DNA of 64,000 nucleotides from an uncultured Microbacterium sp. (GCA_947503655.1 CANNEP010000001.1:1-64000); one strand, 5' to 3'; shown: positions 25,429 through 35,490, numbered from the stretch's first letter. Translations and numbers: made by a program. The notes: a model not told the origin generated them from the letters alone.

Positions 25429-27861
25429 GTGAAGCGGCGCGTTGACGTGCGGCTGTTGCCGATCGCGCTGGGTGCCTGGGCGGTTGGCATCATCGCTGTC
25501 ATGGTGCCGGAGTTCGCGTGGGTATTCGCCGCTGTGTGCTTCAGCGTTGCCGCCCTCATGCTCGCCCGAGCGCTCCTGACAAACCGGGCCACGCTGTCGA
25601 TCGTCATGATCGCGTTTGTGGCCGCCGGGGTGGTTGCGGGCCAAGTGGCGCTGGCCGCCCCGCAACGAACGGCAGCGGCCGCCGTCGAGCGACTCGACGA
25701 GGCGGTCGCCACGGTGACCTCGAAGGTCGAGCCCGCTACTGGCGGCGGGTGGCGGTTTGAGATCAGTACACCGCTCGCAGGGGCGAACACGCCCGTCGCC
25801 GTGTTTATGAGTGGCGAGCGTCCGGCGCATCTTGATCTTGGTTCCGTCATTCGAATATCTGGAAAGGCGGCGGAACCATTTGCTGGGCAACGGGTCGCGT
25901 CGCGCGTCATCGCGGCGGAGGCTCCCGTGGTGCTGGCACCGCCGGGTGGGTTGCTTCTCGTCGCCGCCGATCTCCGTCAGGATCTGTCCGCTCTGGCATC
26001 ACTGTTTCCGGGGCGCGGAGCCGAGCTGATACCGGGGCTGGCCGTGGGCGACACAACGATCGTGAGCGATGAACTCGACGTGGAGATGACGCAATCGTCG
26101 CTGTCGCACTTAACAGCTGTCAGCGGCGCGAATTGCGCGATCGTGACGGGGGCAGCGTTCTGGCTGGCTGCCCTGTGCGGTGCGCGACGCGGTGTGCGCG
26201 TGGGCGTCGCGCTCACGGTACTCGCGGGGTTCATTCTGCTGGTGACGCCGGAGCCGAGCGTGATTCGCGCGGGTGCAATGGCTGCCGGGGCAATGCTTGC
26301 ACTCCTGCTGGGCCGGGCCCGAGCGGGCGTGCCGGTGCTCGCGCTGGCCGTGGCGGTGTTGCTCATCGCTGACCCGTGGCTCGCGACATCAATCGGCTTC
26401 GCCCTGTCAGTCGCCGCGACCGGAGCACTCCTGCTGTTGGCAGCCCCGCTCGCCAACAAGCTCGAGATCATGATGCCGGCCCCGCTTGCGCTGGCTGTTG
26501 CGGTGCCACTCGCCGCTCAACTCGTGTGCGCCCCGATCATCATTCTGATCGATCCACACATTTCCGCGATCGGAACCCTGGCCAACCTCATTGCCGCACC
26601 CGCGGCACCGATCGCCACGATCGTGGGCCTGCTCGCGTGCCTGCTGGGCATGGTTCCGGGAGTCGGCTTCGCGCTGACCGCCCTGGCATGGGCGCCAGCG
26701 ACCTGGATCGCCGCCGTCGCCGAGGTCGCAGCACAGGTGCCGGGTGGCCGCATGGCGTGGCCCGACGGCGTTGTGGGTGCAGTCTTGCTCGCCATCGTGA
26801 CGGCCGCCGCACTGGTGGCCCTGATGTCGCGCCAGGCGCGCTGGCGGCTGATCGCGGCCACAACGGTGGCAGCCACGATTGCGGTGGGTCTCGGGCTGGT
26901 CGCGGTGCGCACGCTCGTCGCGCCGCAGGCCGTGCCGACCGGGTGGGCCATCGCCGCGTGCGACGTTGGCCAGGGTGATGCAATGATCGCGCGTTCGGGG
27001 GAGGCGGTCGCCCTGATCGACACGGGCGTCGACCCTGCGCTGCTGTCCCAATGCCTCGAACTCTTGCAGATCTCGCACATCGACCTCCTCGTGCTGACGC
27101 ACTTCGACCTCGACCATGTCGGCGGCACCGACGCCGTTGTTGGCAAAGTCGACACGGTGCTCCATGGCCCGGTACCCGATGCGCTGGCGCAACAACGACT
27201 CGACGATCTTCGTGACGGTGGCGCCCAGCTCATCCCAGCCGTGTCGGGGATGACCGGAACCATGGGTGCGGCGCGCTGGGAAGTGCTGTGGCCGACACAA
27301 ACGCCGGCACCGGGCAATGACGCGAGCATCGTGTGGGAGGTGAGTGGGGGCGGTGTGCCGCGGTCGCTCTTTCTGGGTGATCTGTCGGCCGAAGCCCAAC
27401 AGGGGGTGCTGGCCACTGGTTCCGTGCACGGGCCCTACGACGTGGTCAAGGTCGCACACCATGGGAGCGCCGACCAAGAACCGCGTCTGTACGACGAGGC
27501 ATCCCCGGCGGTCGCGCTGATCGGGGTTGGGGAGAACGACTACGGGCATCCGCGGCAGGAGATCCTCGACACGCTGGCGGCGGGTGGCGCGGTCATTTTC
27601 CGCACCGATCTGGACAGCACGACGACAGTGAGCCTCCTCGATGACGGTCTCGGCGTCTGGCGCCAGCGCGAACGCACGACCGTTTCCGGGCGGCGGCGCG
27701 GGGCGCGGTGTCGGCGGTGGGCGGTAGGCTCGGAGTATGACTCCTGCACCGCGCCGGCCCGCTGCGAAAGCCGCCGCGTCTGCGATTCCGCAGGTGTCGT
27801 GGCGGCGTCCGCAGCCGGCACCCATTGTGCTGGTGTCTGGCCCAGAAGAGGTCTGTGCTGA
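25429..27861 (+). CDS. comEC: ComEC/Rec2 family DNA internalisation protein
   Basis: 810 residues from GTG 25429, 1 nt after comEA. It has an N-terminal hydrophobic region, an OB-like segment, and the Competence domain with about ten membrane helices (roughly 190-500; AVSGANCAIVTGAAFWLA is its signature). The C-terminal metallo-beta-lactamase domain carries THFDLDHVGG near 554-563 and VAHHGS near 677. It forms the channel for single-stranded DNA import and probably degrades the other strand. The last 60 or so residues are Cys/Arg/Ala-rich and unlike the family; they come from reading 125 nt into holA in another frame, so the ancestral stop seems lost near residue 750. Confidence 0.92.
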   Translation: MKRRVDVRLLPIALGAWAVGIIAVMVPEFAWVFAAVCFSVAALMLARALLTNRATLSIVMIAFVAAGVVAGQVALAAPQRTAAAAVERLDEAVATVTSKVEPATGGGWRFEISTPLAGANTPVAVFMSGERPAHLDLGSVIRISGKAAEPFAGQRVASRVIAAEAPVVLAPPGGLLLVAADLRQDLSALASLFPGRGAELIPGLAVGDTTIVSDELDVEMTQSSLSHLTAVSGANCAIVTGAAFWLAALCGARRGVRVGVALTVLAGFILLVTPEPSVIRAGAMAAGAMLALLLGRARAGVPVLALAVAVLLIADPWLATSIGFALSVAATGALLLLAAPLANKLEIMMPAPLALAVAVPLAAQLVCAPIIILIDPHISAIGTLANLIAAPAAPIATIVGLLACLLGMVPGVGFALTALAWAPATWIAAVAEVAAQVPGGRMAWPDGVVGAVLLAIVTAAALVALMSRQARWRLIAATTVAATIAVGLGLVAVRTLVAPQAVPTGWAIAACDVGQGDAMIARSGEAVALIDTGVDPALLSQCLELLQISHIDLLVLTHFDLDHVGGTDAVVGKVDTVLHGPVPDALAQQRLDDLRDGGAQLIPAVSGMTGTMGAARWEVLWPTQTPAPGNDASIVWEVSGGGVPRSLFLGDLSAEAQQGVLATGSVHGPYDVVKVAHHGSADQEPRLYDEASPAVALIGVGENDYGHPRQEILDTLAAGGAVIFRTDLDSTTTVSLLDDGLGVWRQRERTTVSGRRRGARCRRWAVGSEYDSCTAPARCESRRVCDSAGVVAASAAGTHCAGVWPRRGLC
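27725..27730 (+). promoter_or_regulatory. -10 element of holA (leaderless), inside the comEC tail
   Basis: TAGGCT ends 6 nt before the holA ATG, with no ribosome site. It lies within the extended comEC reading frame. Confidence 0.55.
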
Positions 27862-28798
27862 GCGCGCCATCGCGGGCGTTCGTGCCTACCTGCGTGCCGA
27901 AGATCCGTCGCTCGAAGTCTCCGACGTTCGTGCTGATGACTACGAATCGGGCACGCTGTTCGCTGTGACGTCGCCGTCGCTGTTCGGTGAGCCGAGGCTG
28001 GTGCGGGTATCGGGTGTTGAAAAGTGCACCGACACATTTTTGACCGAGGCGCTGGCGTACCTCGAGAACCCGCAGGAGGGCGCGACGGTCATCCTCCGCC
28101 ACACGAGTGCGAGTGTGCGCGGCAAGAAGCTCCTCGACGCGATTCGTGCGGGTTCTGGCTGTGGCATCGAGATTGCGTGCCCGGCGATCAAGAACGATGA
28201 CGAGCGTGTTGACTTCGCCCGTGGTGAGTTTGCTGCGGCCGACAAACGTATCAACCCGAACGCGCTCCGCGTACTGATTAATGCGTTCACAGATGTCACT
28301 GAGCTCGCAGCCGCGTGCCAGCAGCTCATTGCTGATGTGCCCGGCGAAATCACCGAAGAGGTTGTTGAGAAGTACTACGGCGGCCGCGTCGAGGTGACGG
28401 CGTTTGCCGTGGCCGACTTTGCGATCGCGGGCAACCTGCCCCAGGCGCTCGCAACGTTGCGGCATGCGCTGTCGTCAGGCGTTGACCCGGTGCCGATGGT
28501 CGCGGCATTCGCGATGAAGCTCCGTGGCATCGCCCGTGTCGCGGGCGCGAACGAAAGCGACCAGGCTCTTGCCGCACGGTGGAACATGAAGGACTGGCAG
28601 GTACGCCGCGCCCGCAACGAGGCCCGCGGCTGGAACAACCTGTCGCTCGGCCTCGCGATTCAGGCGGCCGCGCGCGCCGATGCCGAGGTTAAGGGTGCCT
28701 CACGCGACCCGATCTTCGCCCTCGAACGCCTCGTCACGGTGATTGCCACGCGCGCACCGTTTGGCTGGGATCCACACTCCCGCCGCACCACGCTGTAA
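27737..28798 (+). CDS. holA: DNA polymerase III subunit delta
   Basis: 353 residues. The N-terminal AAA-like domain begins at IVLVSGPEEVCAERAI. The second domain (SPSLFGEPRLVRVSG) and the helical collar with AVADFAIAGNLPQALATLRHALSSG are typical of HolA. Delta opens the sliding clamp and loads it on DNA with the tau/gamma and delta-prime subunits. It overlaps the extended comEC frame by 125 nt, in a different frame, but its own -10-like site suggests independent expression. It converges on rpsT. Confidence 0.95.
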   Translation: MTPAPRRPAAKAAASAIPQVSWRRPQPAPIVLVSGPEEVCAERAIAGVRAYLRAEDPSLEVSDVRADDYESGTLFAVTSPSLFGEPRLVRVSGVEKCTDTFLTEALAYLENPQEGATVILRHTSASVRGKKLLDAIRAGSGCGIEIACPAIKNDDERVDFARGEFAAADKRINPNALRVLINAFTDVTELAAACQQLIADVPGEITEEVVEKYYGGRVEVTAFAVADFAIAGNLPQALATLRHALSSGVDPVPMVAAFAMKLRGIARVAGANESDQALAARWNMKDWQVRRARNEARGWNNLSLGLAIQAAARADAEVKGASRDPIFALERLVTVIATRAPFGWDPHSRRTTL

Positions 28799-28949
28799 CC
28801 AGGTACCCAGCCAGGACCTGGCCCACACCCGCGTCCTGTTGTGCACGATCGATCCTTCCAGCGGGTCAGAAAACTCGGCGTGCCGCCTGCATGTTTCGAT
28901 TTCGTCGTGCAGAACAGGAAGAGCGGAACCACGTTGGCCGGGGGAAAGC

Positions 28950-28983
28950 AGAACGCCCGCCCCCAAAAGGGAGCGGGCGTTCT
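28950..28983. terminator. terminator between holA and rpsT
   Basis: AGAACGCCCGC at 28950-28960 pairs with GCGGGCGTTCT at 28973-28983. An A-run follows on the plus strand. It lies between convergent holA and rpsT and can serve either; the U-tract is weak on both sides. Confidence 0.7.
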
Positions 28984-28996
28984 AAAAAAGCTGGGC

Positions 28997-29257
28997 TTAG
29001 AGTGCCGAGACCTTCTTAGCGATAGCCGACTTGCGGTTAGCGCCCTGGTTCTCGTGGATAACACCCTTGCTGACGGCCTTGTCGAGCTTCTTCGAAGCAA
29101 GCTTCAGGGCCGACTCGGCAGCTGCCTTGTCACCCGAAGCAACAGCCTCGTTGGTGCGGCGGATTGCCGTGCGAAGCTCAGACTTGACAGCCTTGTTGCG
29201 CTCGCGAGCCTTCTCGTTGGTCTTGTTGCGCTTGATCTGCGACTTGATGTTTGCCAC
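28997..29257 (-). CDS. rpsT: 30S ribosomal protein S20
   Basis: 86 residues from a GTG start. It is entirely basic and helical, beginning [10 protein letters not shown], with the typical [18 protein letters not shown] middle and [20 protein letters not shown] end. It binds 16S rRNA early in small-subunit assembly. Its position converging on holA is the standard bacterial arrangement (holA-rpsT-lepA neighbourhood). The 164-nt upstream gap shows no clear promoter hexamers. Confidence 0.97.
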   Translation of the reverse strand: MANIKSQIKRNKTNEKARERNKAVKSELRTAIRRTNEAVASGDKAAAESALKLASKKLDKAVSKGVIHENQGANRKSAIAKKVSAL

Positions 29258-29421
29258 GTGTGGTCAGACTTTCGTTCCAGTTGGACGGTTTGAAATGCCA
29301 AGTGGCAAGGAGAGGGCTGCCGCTCGGCGGACGTGAGGGAAAACCCACACGCAAGCCAATGACCAACTCTATCAGCAAACGGGCCGTTGCGCGATTCGAG
29401 GGCGGCCGTGTCAGAAAATCC

Positions 29422-30183
29422 TCAGGCGCTCGATTCGGCAGCCACGTCGGTAGCTGCCAGATCCCTCTCCAGCGTAGCGATCGCGAGCCGCAACGCCGCA
29501 TTGAATGCCGCCGGTCTCATGGCAGACACGAGGTGGGTAGCGCGCGGAACCACGATGAGTTCAGAGCCCGGCACGAGCTTCACGAAAACCTTCTCCGAAA
29601 CCCGCAGTTGGTCGTACTGCCCGTTAACGAACCAGGTCGGAACCATGATGCGGGTGAGGGCGGTGCGCAGGTCGAGAGCGGCGAGGCTTCGCAGTGCCGT
29701 ATCTTGCGCAGCCAGCGCGTACCCGCCGGCACCAAAATCGGCACGGGTTTCGTCGGGCAAGGTGGCGGCGAGCATCTGCTTCGTCAACCACATGCCCTTA
29801 TCGGGCAGCGAGTTAAAGGTTCCGGCGAGCGCACGATATGTCGCCAACGCCGCACCCCGTGGAAAGGCGGTGCATGAGGCAGCGATGAATCCGGCGACGG
29901 GCGGCGCTGTTTCACCGCCGACATAGGCCGTGCACAACAGCCCGCCCATGGAATGCCCGACGAGCAGCACCGGCCCGGTGGCATCACGCACCGCGGTGTC
30001 GATCGTCTCGAGCGCCCCACTCAACGTGAATGTCTCTGTCATCCGGGTGCCGTGGCCGGGCAGGTCAACCGCCGTCACTCGGTATCCGAGACCTTCGAGA
30101 TATTCGACCTGCGCTCGCCACATCGTCGCCGACGTGCGGATGCCGTGCACCAGCACCACCTCGATCGCCGTCCCGCCGTTCAT
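29422..30183 (-). CDS. alpha/beta-fold hydrolase
   Basis: 253 residues, ATG start. Canonical alpha/beta-hydrolase features: the oxyanion HG in VLVHGIRTSA, the nucleophile elbow GHSMGG near 94-99, a late catalytic aspartate (NGQYDQLR) and the histidine in PRATHLVSAMRP. There is no signal peptide, so it is cytosolic. The substrate is unknown; similarity is to small esterase or acyl-transferase-like hydrolases. Minus-strand TAGGGT ends 6 nt before the ATG, suggesting leaderless expression. Confidence 0.88.
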   Translation of the reverse strand: MNGGTAIEVVLVHGIRTSATMWRAQVEYLEGLGYRVTAVDLPGHGTRMTETFTLSGALETIDTAVRDATGPVLLVGHSMGGLLCTAYVGGETAPPVAGFIAASCTAFPRGAALATYRALAGTFNSLPDKGMWLTKQMLAATLPDETRADFGAGGYALAAQDTALRSLAALDLRTALTRIMVPTWFVNGQYDQLRVSEKVFVKLVPGSELIVVPRATHLVSAMRPAAFNAALRLAIATLERDLAATDVAAESSA

Positions 30184-30189
30184 ACGCCC

Positions 30190-30195
30190 ACCCTA
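30190..30195 (-). promoter_or_regulatory. -10 element of the alpha/beta hydrolase gene (leaderless)
   Basis: Minus-strand TAGGGT ends 6 nt before the ATG, with no ribosome site. Confidence 0.5.
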
Positions 30196-30202
30196 AAACC
30201 AC

Positions 30203-30246
30203 GATTGCCCGTGCGGGGAGAGAAATTCTCCACCGCACGGGCAATC
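30203..30246 (-). terminator. terminator of the secreted nuclease gene
   Basis: GATTGCCCGTGCGG at 30203-30216 pairs with CCGCACGGGCAATC at 30233-30246. An inner GGAGA/TCTCC helix extends the stem. It lies just past the nuclease stop. Confidence 0.85.
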
Positions 30247-30255
30247 ATCAGGCGC

Positions 30256-33200
30256 TTACCGCAGCACGAGCACCCACGTCGTGTCTTGCGACACCGTCAC
30301 GCCCGAGCCAGCGGGGGTGAACACGGCGGTAATGCGCTGGAGTCCGCGGTGCAGGCGGTCAGACACCGTGAACTTCGCCGTGCCCTGTGCATTGACCGGA
30401 GCACTGCCTAGCAGACGGTCGCTAGCGTAGAACGACACGGTTCCGGCAGTGGAACCACCGGGTACGGTCACGCTTGCCGTCACCTTCGCGGGCAAGAACC
30501 GGTTGATCACCAGGAAGTTGCTGTCCAGCGACAGCGACGACGCGATCGGTGCTCGCTCCGTCACCGTCAGCGTGACACCGGCGGAAGTTGATGCGAGTGC
30601 GGTAGCGGAACCACCGAAGATCGCGACAACCGTGTGGTCACCAACACCCAGCGTTGATGGCAACGCGAGTGAGGCAACACCATTCACTGTCGCCGCGCTG
30701 CCAACGACGACGTCGTCAACAACGAACTCCACGGTTCCGCTGCTGTCGCCATCCGTCGCCACGGTAGCCGTCGCTGTGACTGTCGAACCTGCAACAACCG
30801 ATGAAGCACTCAGTGCGAGTGACGTGCTCGACGCCACCTGCCCAGCGTTCAACCCGACCAGCACAGGGTCGTGGTCGCTCGACCGGTAGGGGGAGGCCTC
30901 GTGGTAGAGCGCGCCGACGGAGTTATAGCGGCTGTACTCTAGCGCGAGGGCCTCGCCCGCGTTGATGTCCCACACCGTGGCACCCGTTGAGCGCTCCAGC
31001 GCCGAGGGGCTCAACAGCACGTGGTCGAGCGAGCCCGAGAGTCCCTGGAACACATAGGTCGAGTCCGTCACGCCGTAGTGGTGCTCGGCGTTGACGAAAC
31101 CGGCCTGGTACAGAACCTGCAGCGGGTCTTCCTGTCCGTACGAGTTGAAGTCACCGACGAGAAGCACATCGCTCGAGCCACTGCCCGTCGGGTCGGTGGC
31201 AATCCAGTCACGCAGTGCCGTGGCCTGACGAACGCGCGACTCCACAGACGAGCCCTGGCCGTCACCGGTGTCAGCATCGCCCGGCCACGGGCCCGCCGAA
31301 CCCTTCGACTTGAAGTGGTTCACGACGACCGTGAACGCCGTACCACCCGTTGCCGGCACAAACGTCTGCGCGATGGGCTCACGAGCGTTGCCGAAGGCTT
31401 CGCCATCGCCGCTCTGCTCGCCAAACGCGGAGGCTGCACCCACCGGGGTGACGAGAGCGGGCTGATAGATGATCGCGTTCGTGATGACGTCTTGCTCAGC
31501 CAGCGGCGGGAGGTTCGAGGCCGAAGCAACAGCCGCCCACTTGGGTGTCTCGAGCCCCGCGTTTAAAGCCTCAACCAGACTCAGCAAGGCTTCGTCCGTT
31601 GCCTCACCCAGAGCTGCCGAGTTCTCAATCTCCATGAGACCGACAACGGAAGCATCGAGGCCGTTGATGGCAGCCACGATCTTCTCCTGCTGACGATCGA
31701 AGTCAGCGCCGTCCCATGCGCCGCGCTGGTCACAACCGCCACGGACGGTCACGCCATCGCCGGCGCGGTCGGTGTAAGCCGTGCACGACGCGGTGTCGAT
31801 GCCGAGCGTCGTGAAGTAGTTCAGCACGTTGAACGATGCGACCGACACGTCGCCACCCACCTCAGCGGGAGCCGCCGGGCGGATGTTCGCGAAGTCCACG
31901 GAGTCGGGAATGCCACCGGGCAGGGGAGAGGTCGGGTTGAGCTTGAAGACGTCGTTACGGAAGTCCACGATGTGTGGCGCCGTCAACGTCGCCGATGCGC
32001 CCACGGTTACCGGCTCGCTGAGAGACACGTAGGCCGGAACCAGGGAGGTGTTGGCAGAGTTCAGGTAGTTGGTCGACGCACCGTCGTCGAGCGTCACCGC
32101 ACGTGCCGCATTGTTAGCGGCAACCGCTGCCGCCTCAGCGGAACCAGGAACCGCCACATCCGTCGGCTGCTGCAGCGGGGTTCCGCCCCACGCCAACCCG
32201 ACCTCACCGTACTGGTGCGTCGTGTAGGTGTTGCTCACGGTAAACGACTCCGTCGGCAGGTAGAGCATTGACTCGAGCGTCTCGCGCGTCGCGTTGTCGG
32301 CCGGCCACGCCGCGGTGATCGCAAGCGGTGCGCTCGCGGCAGGGAGCTGAGTGACGTTTCCAGCGGTCACCGTGATCTCCGTGAGGCCGAAGTGCTCGGA
32401 GACCACACCGGCGACCTCGACCGTGTCACCAATGGCGACGCTCGAGACGGTCGCGGGCGAGTAGATGAAGATCGCGTCCGACGCCAGGTGCGAACCGAGG
32501 TCGCTCACACCACCGGTGCCCGGAGTCTGGATCGTGTAGCCATTGAAGCCCCCGGTCGCGTACGCGGCGGTGACGACGCCCTGCGTGCGCACCGTTGCGC
32601 CCACATACGGCGATGCGTCGCCGGTGCCCTGAATCTCGGCGATCGTGAGGGTTTCTTCCTCACCGGGATCGACCGGTCCACCGCCGTCACCCAATGCCTG
32701 CGGCGTCGGCGTCTGTGTCGCGAAGTCTGCCGCGTTGTTGATCGTGTTCACGGCGTCGCCATTACGCGAGATGCTCGTGCTGTTCGATGTTCCGGGCGCC
32801 GCGGCGCCGGCAAAGTCTGTTGCCGCACCCCATCCGACGTAGTCGATGACGCTCTCTGCCTGGGCGAGACCCGTGGAACCAGAAAGCGCGCTGGCAGAAT
32901 TTACCAGCGCGACTTTGCCGCCGGTTCCGCTCATCGCAATCGTGCCGTTGACGTCAGGGTCAAAACCCGGCAGTGACGTGTTCGAACCGGTCGCCTGACC
33001 GACGAGGAGTGTCTTACCGGCGTCCAGGGTCATGCTGGTGAGGGGAGTGACCTGCCACGTGCCGCCCGTGGTGGAGGCATACTGCACGCTCCACGAACTG
33101 AGGTCGACGGTCGCGTCTGACACATTGATGAGCTCGATGAAGTCACGGTTGAACGCGGCACCGGAGTTACCGCCGCCACCGTAGACCTCACTGATGATGA

Positions 33201-33327
33201 CCGGGGCGTCAACAGACACCGCCGCTGACGCGGGTAGGGCGGATATGCCCACAGACGCCAAGACGAGTCCGGCAACCGCGGCCGGAGCAAGCACGCGCCG
33301 AGAGCGCGTAGAGGAAGGGGACGACAT
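30256..33327 (-). CDS. ExeM/NucH family secreted endonuclease
   Basis: 1023 residues with GGAGG before the ATG. A Sec signal peptide ends near LPASAA (about residue 35). Domain order: lamin-tail domain (about 42-160: IISEVYGGGGNSG, FIELINVSD); an OB-like nuclease-associated domain (about 222-480); an endonuclease/exonuclease/phosphatase domain (about 490-815: VASFNVLNYF, VVGLMEIEN, VVVNHFKSKG, LLVGDFNSYG, RSSDHDPVLV), with all metal and catalytic residues visible; and two Ig-like domains (about 825-915 and 925-1020). No sortase or membrane anchor is present, so it is released. It likely degrades extracellular DNA for nutrients or phosphate. Confidence 0.93.
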   Translation of the reverse strand: MSSPSSTRSRRVLAPAAVAGLVLASVGISALPASAAVSVDAPVIISEVYGGGGNSGAAFNRDFIELINVSDATVDLSSWSVQYASTTGGTWQVTPLTSMTLDAGKTLLVGQATGSNTSLPGFDPDVNGTIAMSGTGGKVALVNSASALSGSTGLAQAESVIDYVGWGAATDFAGAAAPGTSNSTSISRNGDAVNTINNAADFATQTPTPQALGDGGGPVDPGEEETLTIAEIQGTGDASPYVGATVRTQGVVTAAYATGGFNGYTIQTPGTGGVSDLGSHLASDAIFIYSPATVSSVAIGDTVEVAGVVSEHFGLTEITVTAGNVTQLPAASAPLAITAAWPADNATRETLESMLYLPTESFTVSNTYTTHQYGEVGLAWGGTPLQQPTDVAVPGSAEAAAVAANNAARAVTLDDGASTNYLNSANTSLVPAYVSLSEPVTVGASATLTAPHIVDFRNDVFKLNPTSPLPGGIPDSVDFANIRPAAPAEVGGDVSVASFNVLNYFTTLGIDTASCTAYTDRAGDGVTVRGGCDQRGAWDGADFDRQQEKIVAAINGLDASVVGLMEIENSAALGEATDEALLSLVEALNAGLETPKWAAVASASNLPPLAEQDVITNAIIYQPALVTPVGAASAFGEQSGDGEAFGNAREPIAQTFVPATGGTAFTVVVNHFKSKGSAGPWPGDADTGDGQGSSVESRVRQATALRDWIATDPTGSGSSDVLLVGDFNSYGQEDPLQVLYQAGFVNAEHHYGVTDSTYVFQGLSGSLDHVLLSPSALERSTGATVWDINAGEALALEYSRYNSVGALYHEASPYRSSDHDPVLVGLNAGQVASSTSLALSASSVVAGSTVTATATVATDGDSSGTVEFVVDDVVVGSAATVNGVASLALPSTLGVGDHTVVAIFGGSATALASTSAGVTLTVTERAPIASSLSLDSNFLVINRFLPAKVTASVTVPGGSTAGTVSFYASDRLLGSAPVNAQGTAKFTVSDRLHRGLQRITAVFTPAGSGVTVSQDTTWVLVLR

Positions 33328-33620
33328 GGTGCCTCCAAAGGGGTGGGAGAAGGAACAACAATGTGTCGAGCGTCTTCCCAGCGGGCACTCAGAATCAAGG
33401 GTTTGATGGTGAGGTTTCTCTCACCTTCGCGTGTCGAGAGACAACCTTCTTTCGTCGTTTGGCGGCCGTTCGCGTGATCGCCAACGAAAGTTCTCGCCCC
33501 CGCCGCTATCCCTCGCAACCGCTCACGTGGTCCCGCCGGCGCTCGCGGCAGGACTCGACCCGCCGCGGTGACACTCTCGAGGCGGCAGAAATGCTCGCGG
33601 GCAGATAGACTCTGTTAGAT
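33328..33620. other. divergent intergenic region between the nuclease gene and lepA
   Basis: About 293 nt. It contains a small palindrome, GGTGAG at 33408-33413 facing CTCACC at 33420-33425, some 80 nt upstream of the nuclease start, which could be an operator. TAGACT at 33606-33611 is a -10 candidate for lepA. No ORF in it looks real. Confidence 0.45.
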
Positions 33621-35468
33621 ATGTCTCCCCGAGCCCTGAAGCCTCTCGAGCCCGCTGCGACGCCGCCCGAGCAGATCCGCAACTTCTGCATCATCGCGCA
33701 CATTGACCACGGCAAATCGACGCTTGCTGACCGCATGCTGTCGATCACCGGTGTTGTCTCTGACCGTGAGATGCGTGCCCAGTACCTGGACCGCATGGAT
33801 ATCGAGCGCGAGCGCGGTATCACCATCAAGAGCCAGGCCGTTCGCTTGCCCTGGTCTGATGGCAACCAGGCGTACGCCCTGAACATGATCGACACCCCGG
33901 GTCACGTTGACTTCACATACGAGGTGTCGCGTTCGCTCGCCGCCTGTGAAGGCGCGATCCTGCTGGTCGACGCGGCTCAGGGTATCGAGGCGCAGACCCT
34001 CGCGAACCTGTACCTGGCGCTCGAGAATGACCTCACGATCATTCCGGTGCTGAACAAGATCGACCTGCCCGCGGCTGACCCCGAGAAGTACGCGCTTGAA
34101 CTCGCGAACCTCATCGGCGGCAAGCCCGAAGACGTTCTTCGCGTCAGCGGCAAAACGGGCATGGGTGTTGAAGAGCTCCTCGACCGCATCGTCGAGCAGA
34201 TTCCGGCTCCGAAGGGTGACGCTGACGCGCCCGCGCGCGCCATGATTTTCGACTCGGTCTACGACTCTTACCGTGGCGTTGTCACGTACGTGCGTATGAT
34301 CGACGGCCGCCTGGAGCCGCGCGAGCGCATTCAGATGATGTCGACCCGTGCCACCCACGAGGTCCTCGAGATTGGTGTCTCGAGCCCCGAGCCGATTCCC
34401 ACGAAGGGCCTGTCCGTCGGTGAAGTGGGTTACCTCATCACCGGTGTGAAGGACGTGCGTCTTTCTAAGGTCGGCGACACGGTCACCAACCACCGCCGGC
34501 CAGCAGAAGAGGCGCTTGCGGGCTACGTCGACCCGAAGCCGATGGTCTTCTCGGGCATCTACCCGATCGATGGTTCTGACTACCCCGATCTGCGTGAAGC
34601 CCTCGATAAGCTCAAGCTGTCGGACGCCTCGCTGCAGTACGAGCCGGAGACGTCTGTCGCCCTCGGATTCGGCTTCCGCTGTGGCTTCCTCGGTCTTCTC
34701 CACCTGGAGATCATCACCGAGCGCCTGTCGCGTGAGTTCGGCCTTGACCTCATCACGACCGCACCGAGCGTGACGTACGAGGTCACCACCGATAACAACC
34801 AGCACGTTTCGGTCACCAACCCGAGCGAGTACCCGGATGGTCGCGTTGCGACCGTGTCGGAGCCGATCGTCAAGGTGGGCATCCTGCTGCCGAAGGACTA
34901 CGTCGGCACCGTGATGGAACTCTGCCAGTCGCGTCGTGGCACGCTGCTCGGCATGGAGTACCTCTCCGAAGATCGCGTTGAGCTGCGCTACACGATGCCG
35001 CTCGGTGAGATTGTGTTCGACTTCTTCGACCACTTGAAGAGCCGCACGCAGGGCTACGCCTCGCTCGACTACGAACCCGCCGGCTCGCAAGAGGCCGACC
35101 TCGTTAAGGTCGACATTCTGCTGCAGGGCGAGAAGGTTGACGCGTTCAGCTCGATCGTTCACCGTGAAAAGGCCTACGCCTACGGCACGCTGATGACCGA
35201 GCGCCTGCGCAAGCTGATCCCGCGCCAGCAGTTCGAGGTTCCGATTCAGGCCGCGATTGGCGCCCGCATCATCGCTCGCGAAACCATTCGTGCCATCCGA
35301 AAAGACGTTCTTGCTAAGTGCTACGGCGGTGACATCAGCCGTAAGCGCAAGCTGCTCGAGAAGCAGAAGGAAGGTAAGAAGCGTATGAAGATGGTTGGTC
35401 GCGTCGAGGTGCCGCAAGAAGCGTTCATCGCGGCGCTGTCCGGCGACGTCGAGACCAAGGAAAAGTAG
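33621..35468 (+). CDS. lepA: elongation factor 4 (LepA)
   Basis: 615 residues. The GTPase domain carries G1 [13 protein letters not shown]3 DTPGHVDF and G4 NKIDLP. It is followed by domain II, the EF-G-like domain III (about 290-370), domain V and the LepA-specific C-terminal domain ([18 protein letters not shown] near the end). EF4 binds ribosomes and affects initiation and elongation under stress. The start ATG has no ribosome site; a TAGACT lies 9 nt upstream, so the leader would be very short or absent. Confidence 0.98.
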   Translation: MSPRALKPLEPAATPPEQIRNFCIIAHIDHGKSTLADRMLSITGVVSDREMRAQYLDRMDIERERGITIKSQAVRLPWSDGNQAYALNMIDTPGHVDFTYEVSRSLAACEGAILLVDAAQGIEAQTLANLYLALENDLTIIPVLNKIDLPAADPEKYALELANLIGGKPEDVLRVSGKTGMGVEELLDRIVEQIPAPKGDADAPARAMIFDSVYDSYRGVVTYVRMIDGRLEPRERIQMMSTRATHEVLEIGVSSPEPIPTKGLSVGEVGYLITGVKDVRLSKVGDTVTNHRRPAEEALAGYVDPKPMVFSGIYPIDGSDYPDLREALDKLKLSDASLQYEPETSVALGFGFRCGFLGLLHLEIITERLSREFGLDLITTAPSVTYEVTTDNNQHVSVTNPSEYPDGRVATVSEPIVKVGILLPKDYVGTVMELCQSRRGTLLGMEYLSEDRVELRYTMPLGEIVFDFFDHLKSRTQGYASLDYEPAGSQEADLVKVDILLQGEKVDAFSSIVHREKAYAYGTLMTERLRKLIPRQQFEVPIQAAIGARIIARETIRAIRKDVLAKCYGGDISRKRKLLEKQKEGKKRMKMVGRVEVPQEAFIAALSGDVETKEK

Positions 35469-35472
35469 AAGA

Positions 35473-35490
35473 ATCAGGGGAGACCCTGAT
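35473..35490 (+). terminator. short hairpin after lepA
   Basis: ATCAGGG pairs with CCCTGAT around a GAGA loop, directly after the lepA stop. There is no U-tract, so this is weak as an intrinsic terminator. Confidence 0.4.

Noticed and set aside
26407..27870. 487-codon minus-strand frame opposite comEC
   Set aside because: Antisense to recognisable ComEC helices and lactamase motifs; no family similarity.
28743..29293. plus-strand small ORFs across the holA-rpsT interval
   Set aside because: They run through a terminator hairpin and antisense to rpsT; no ribosome site.
33363..33608. 81-codon plus-strand ORF between the nuclease gene and lepA
   Set aside because: No ribosome site, composition unlike neighbours, and it overlaps the predicted promoter region of both genes.
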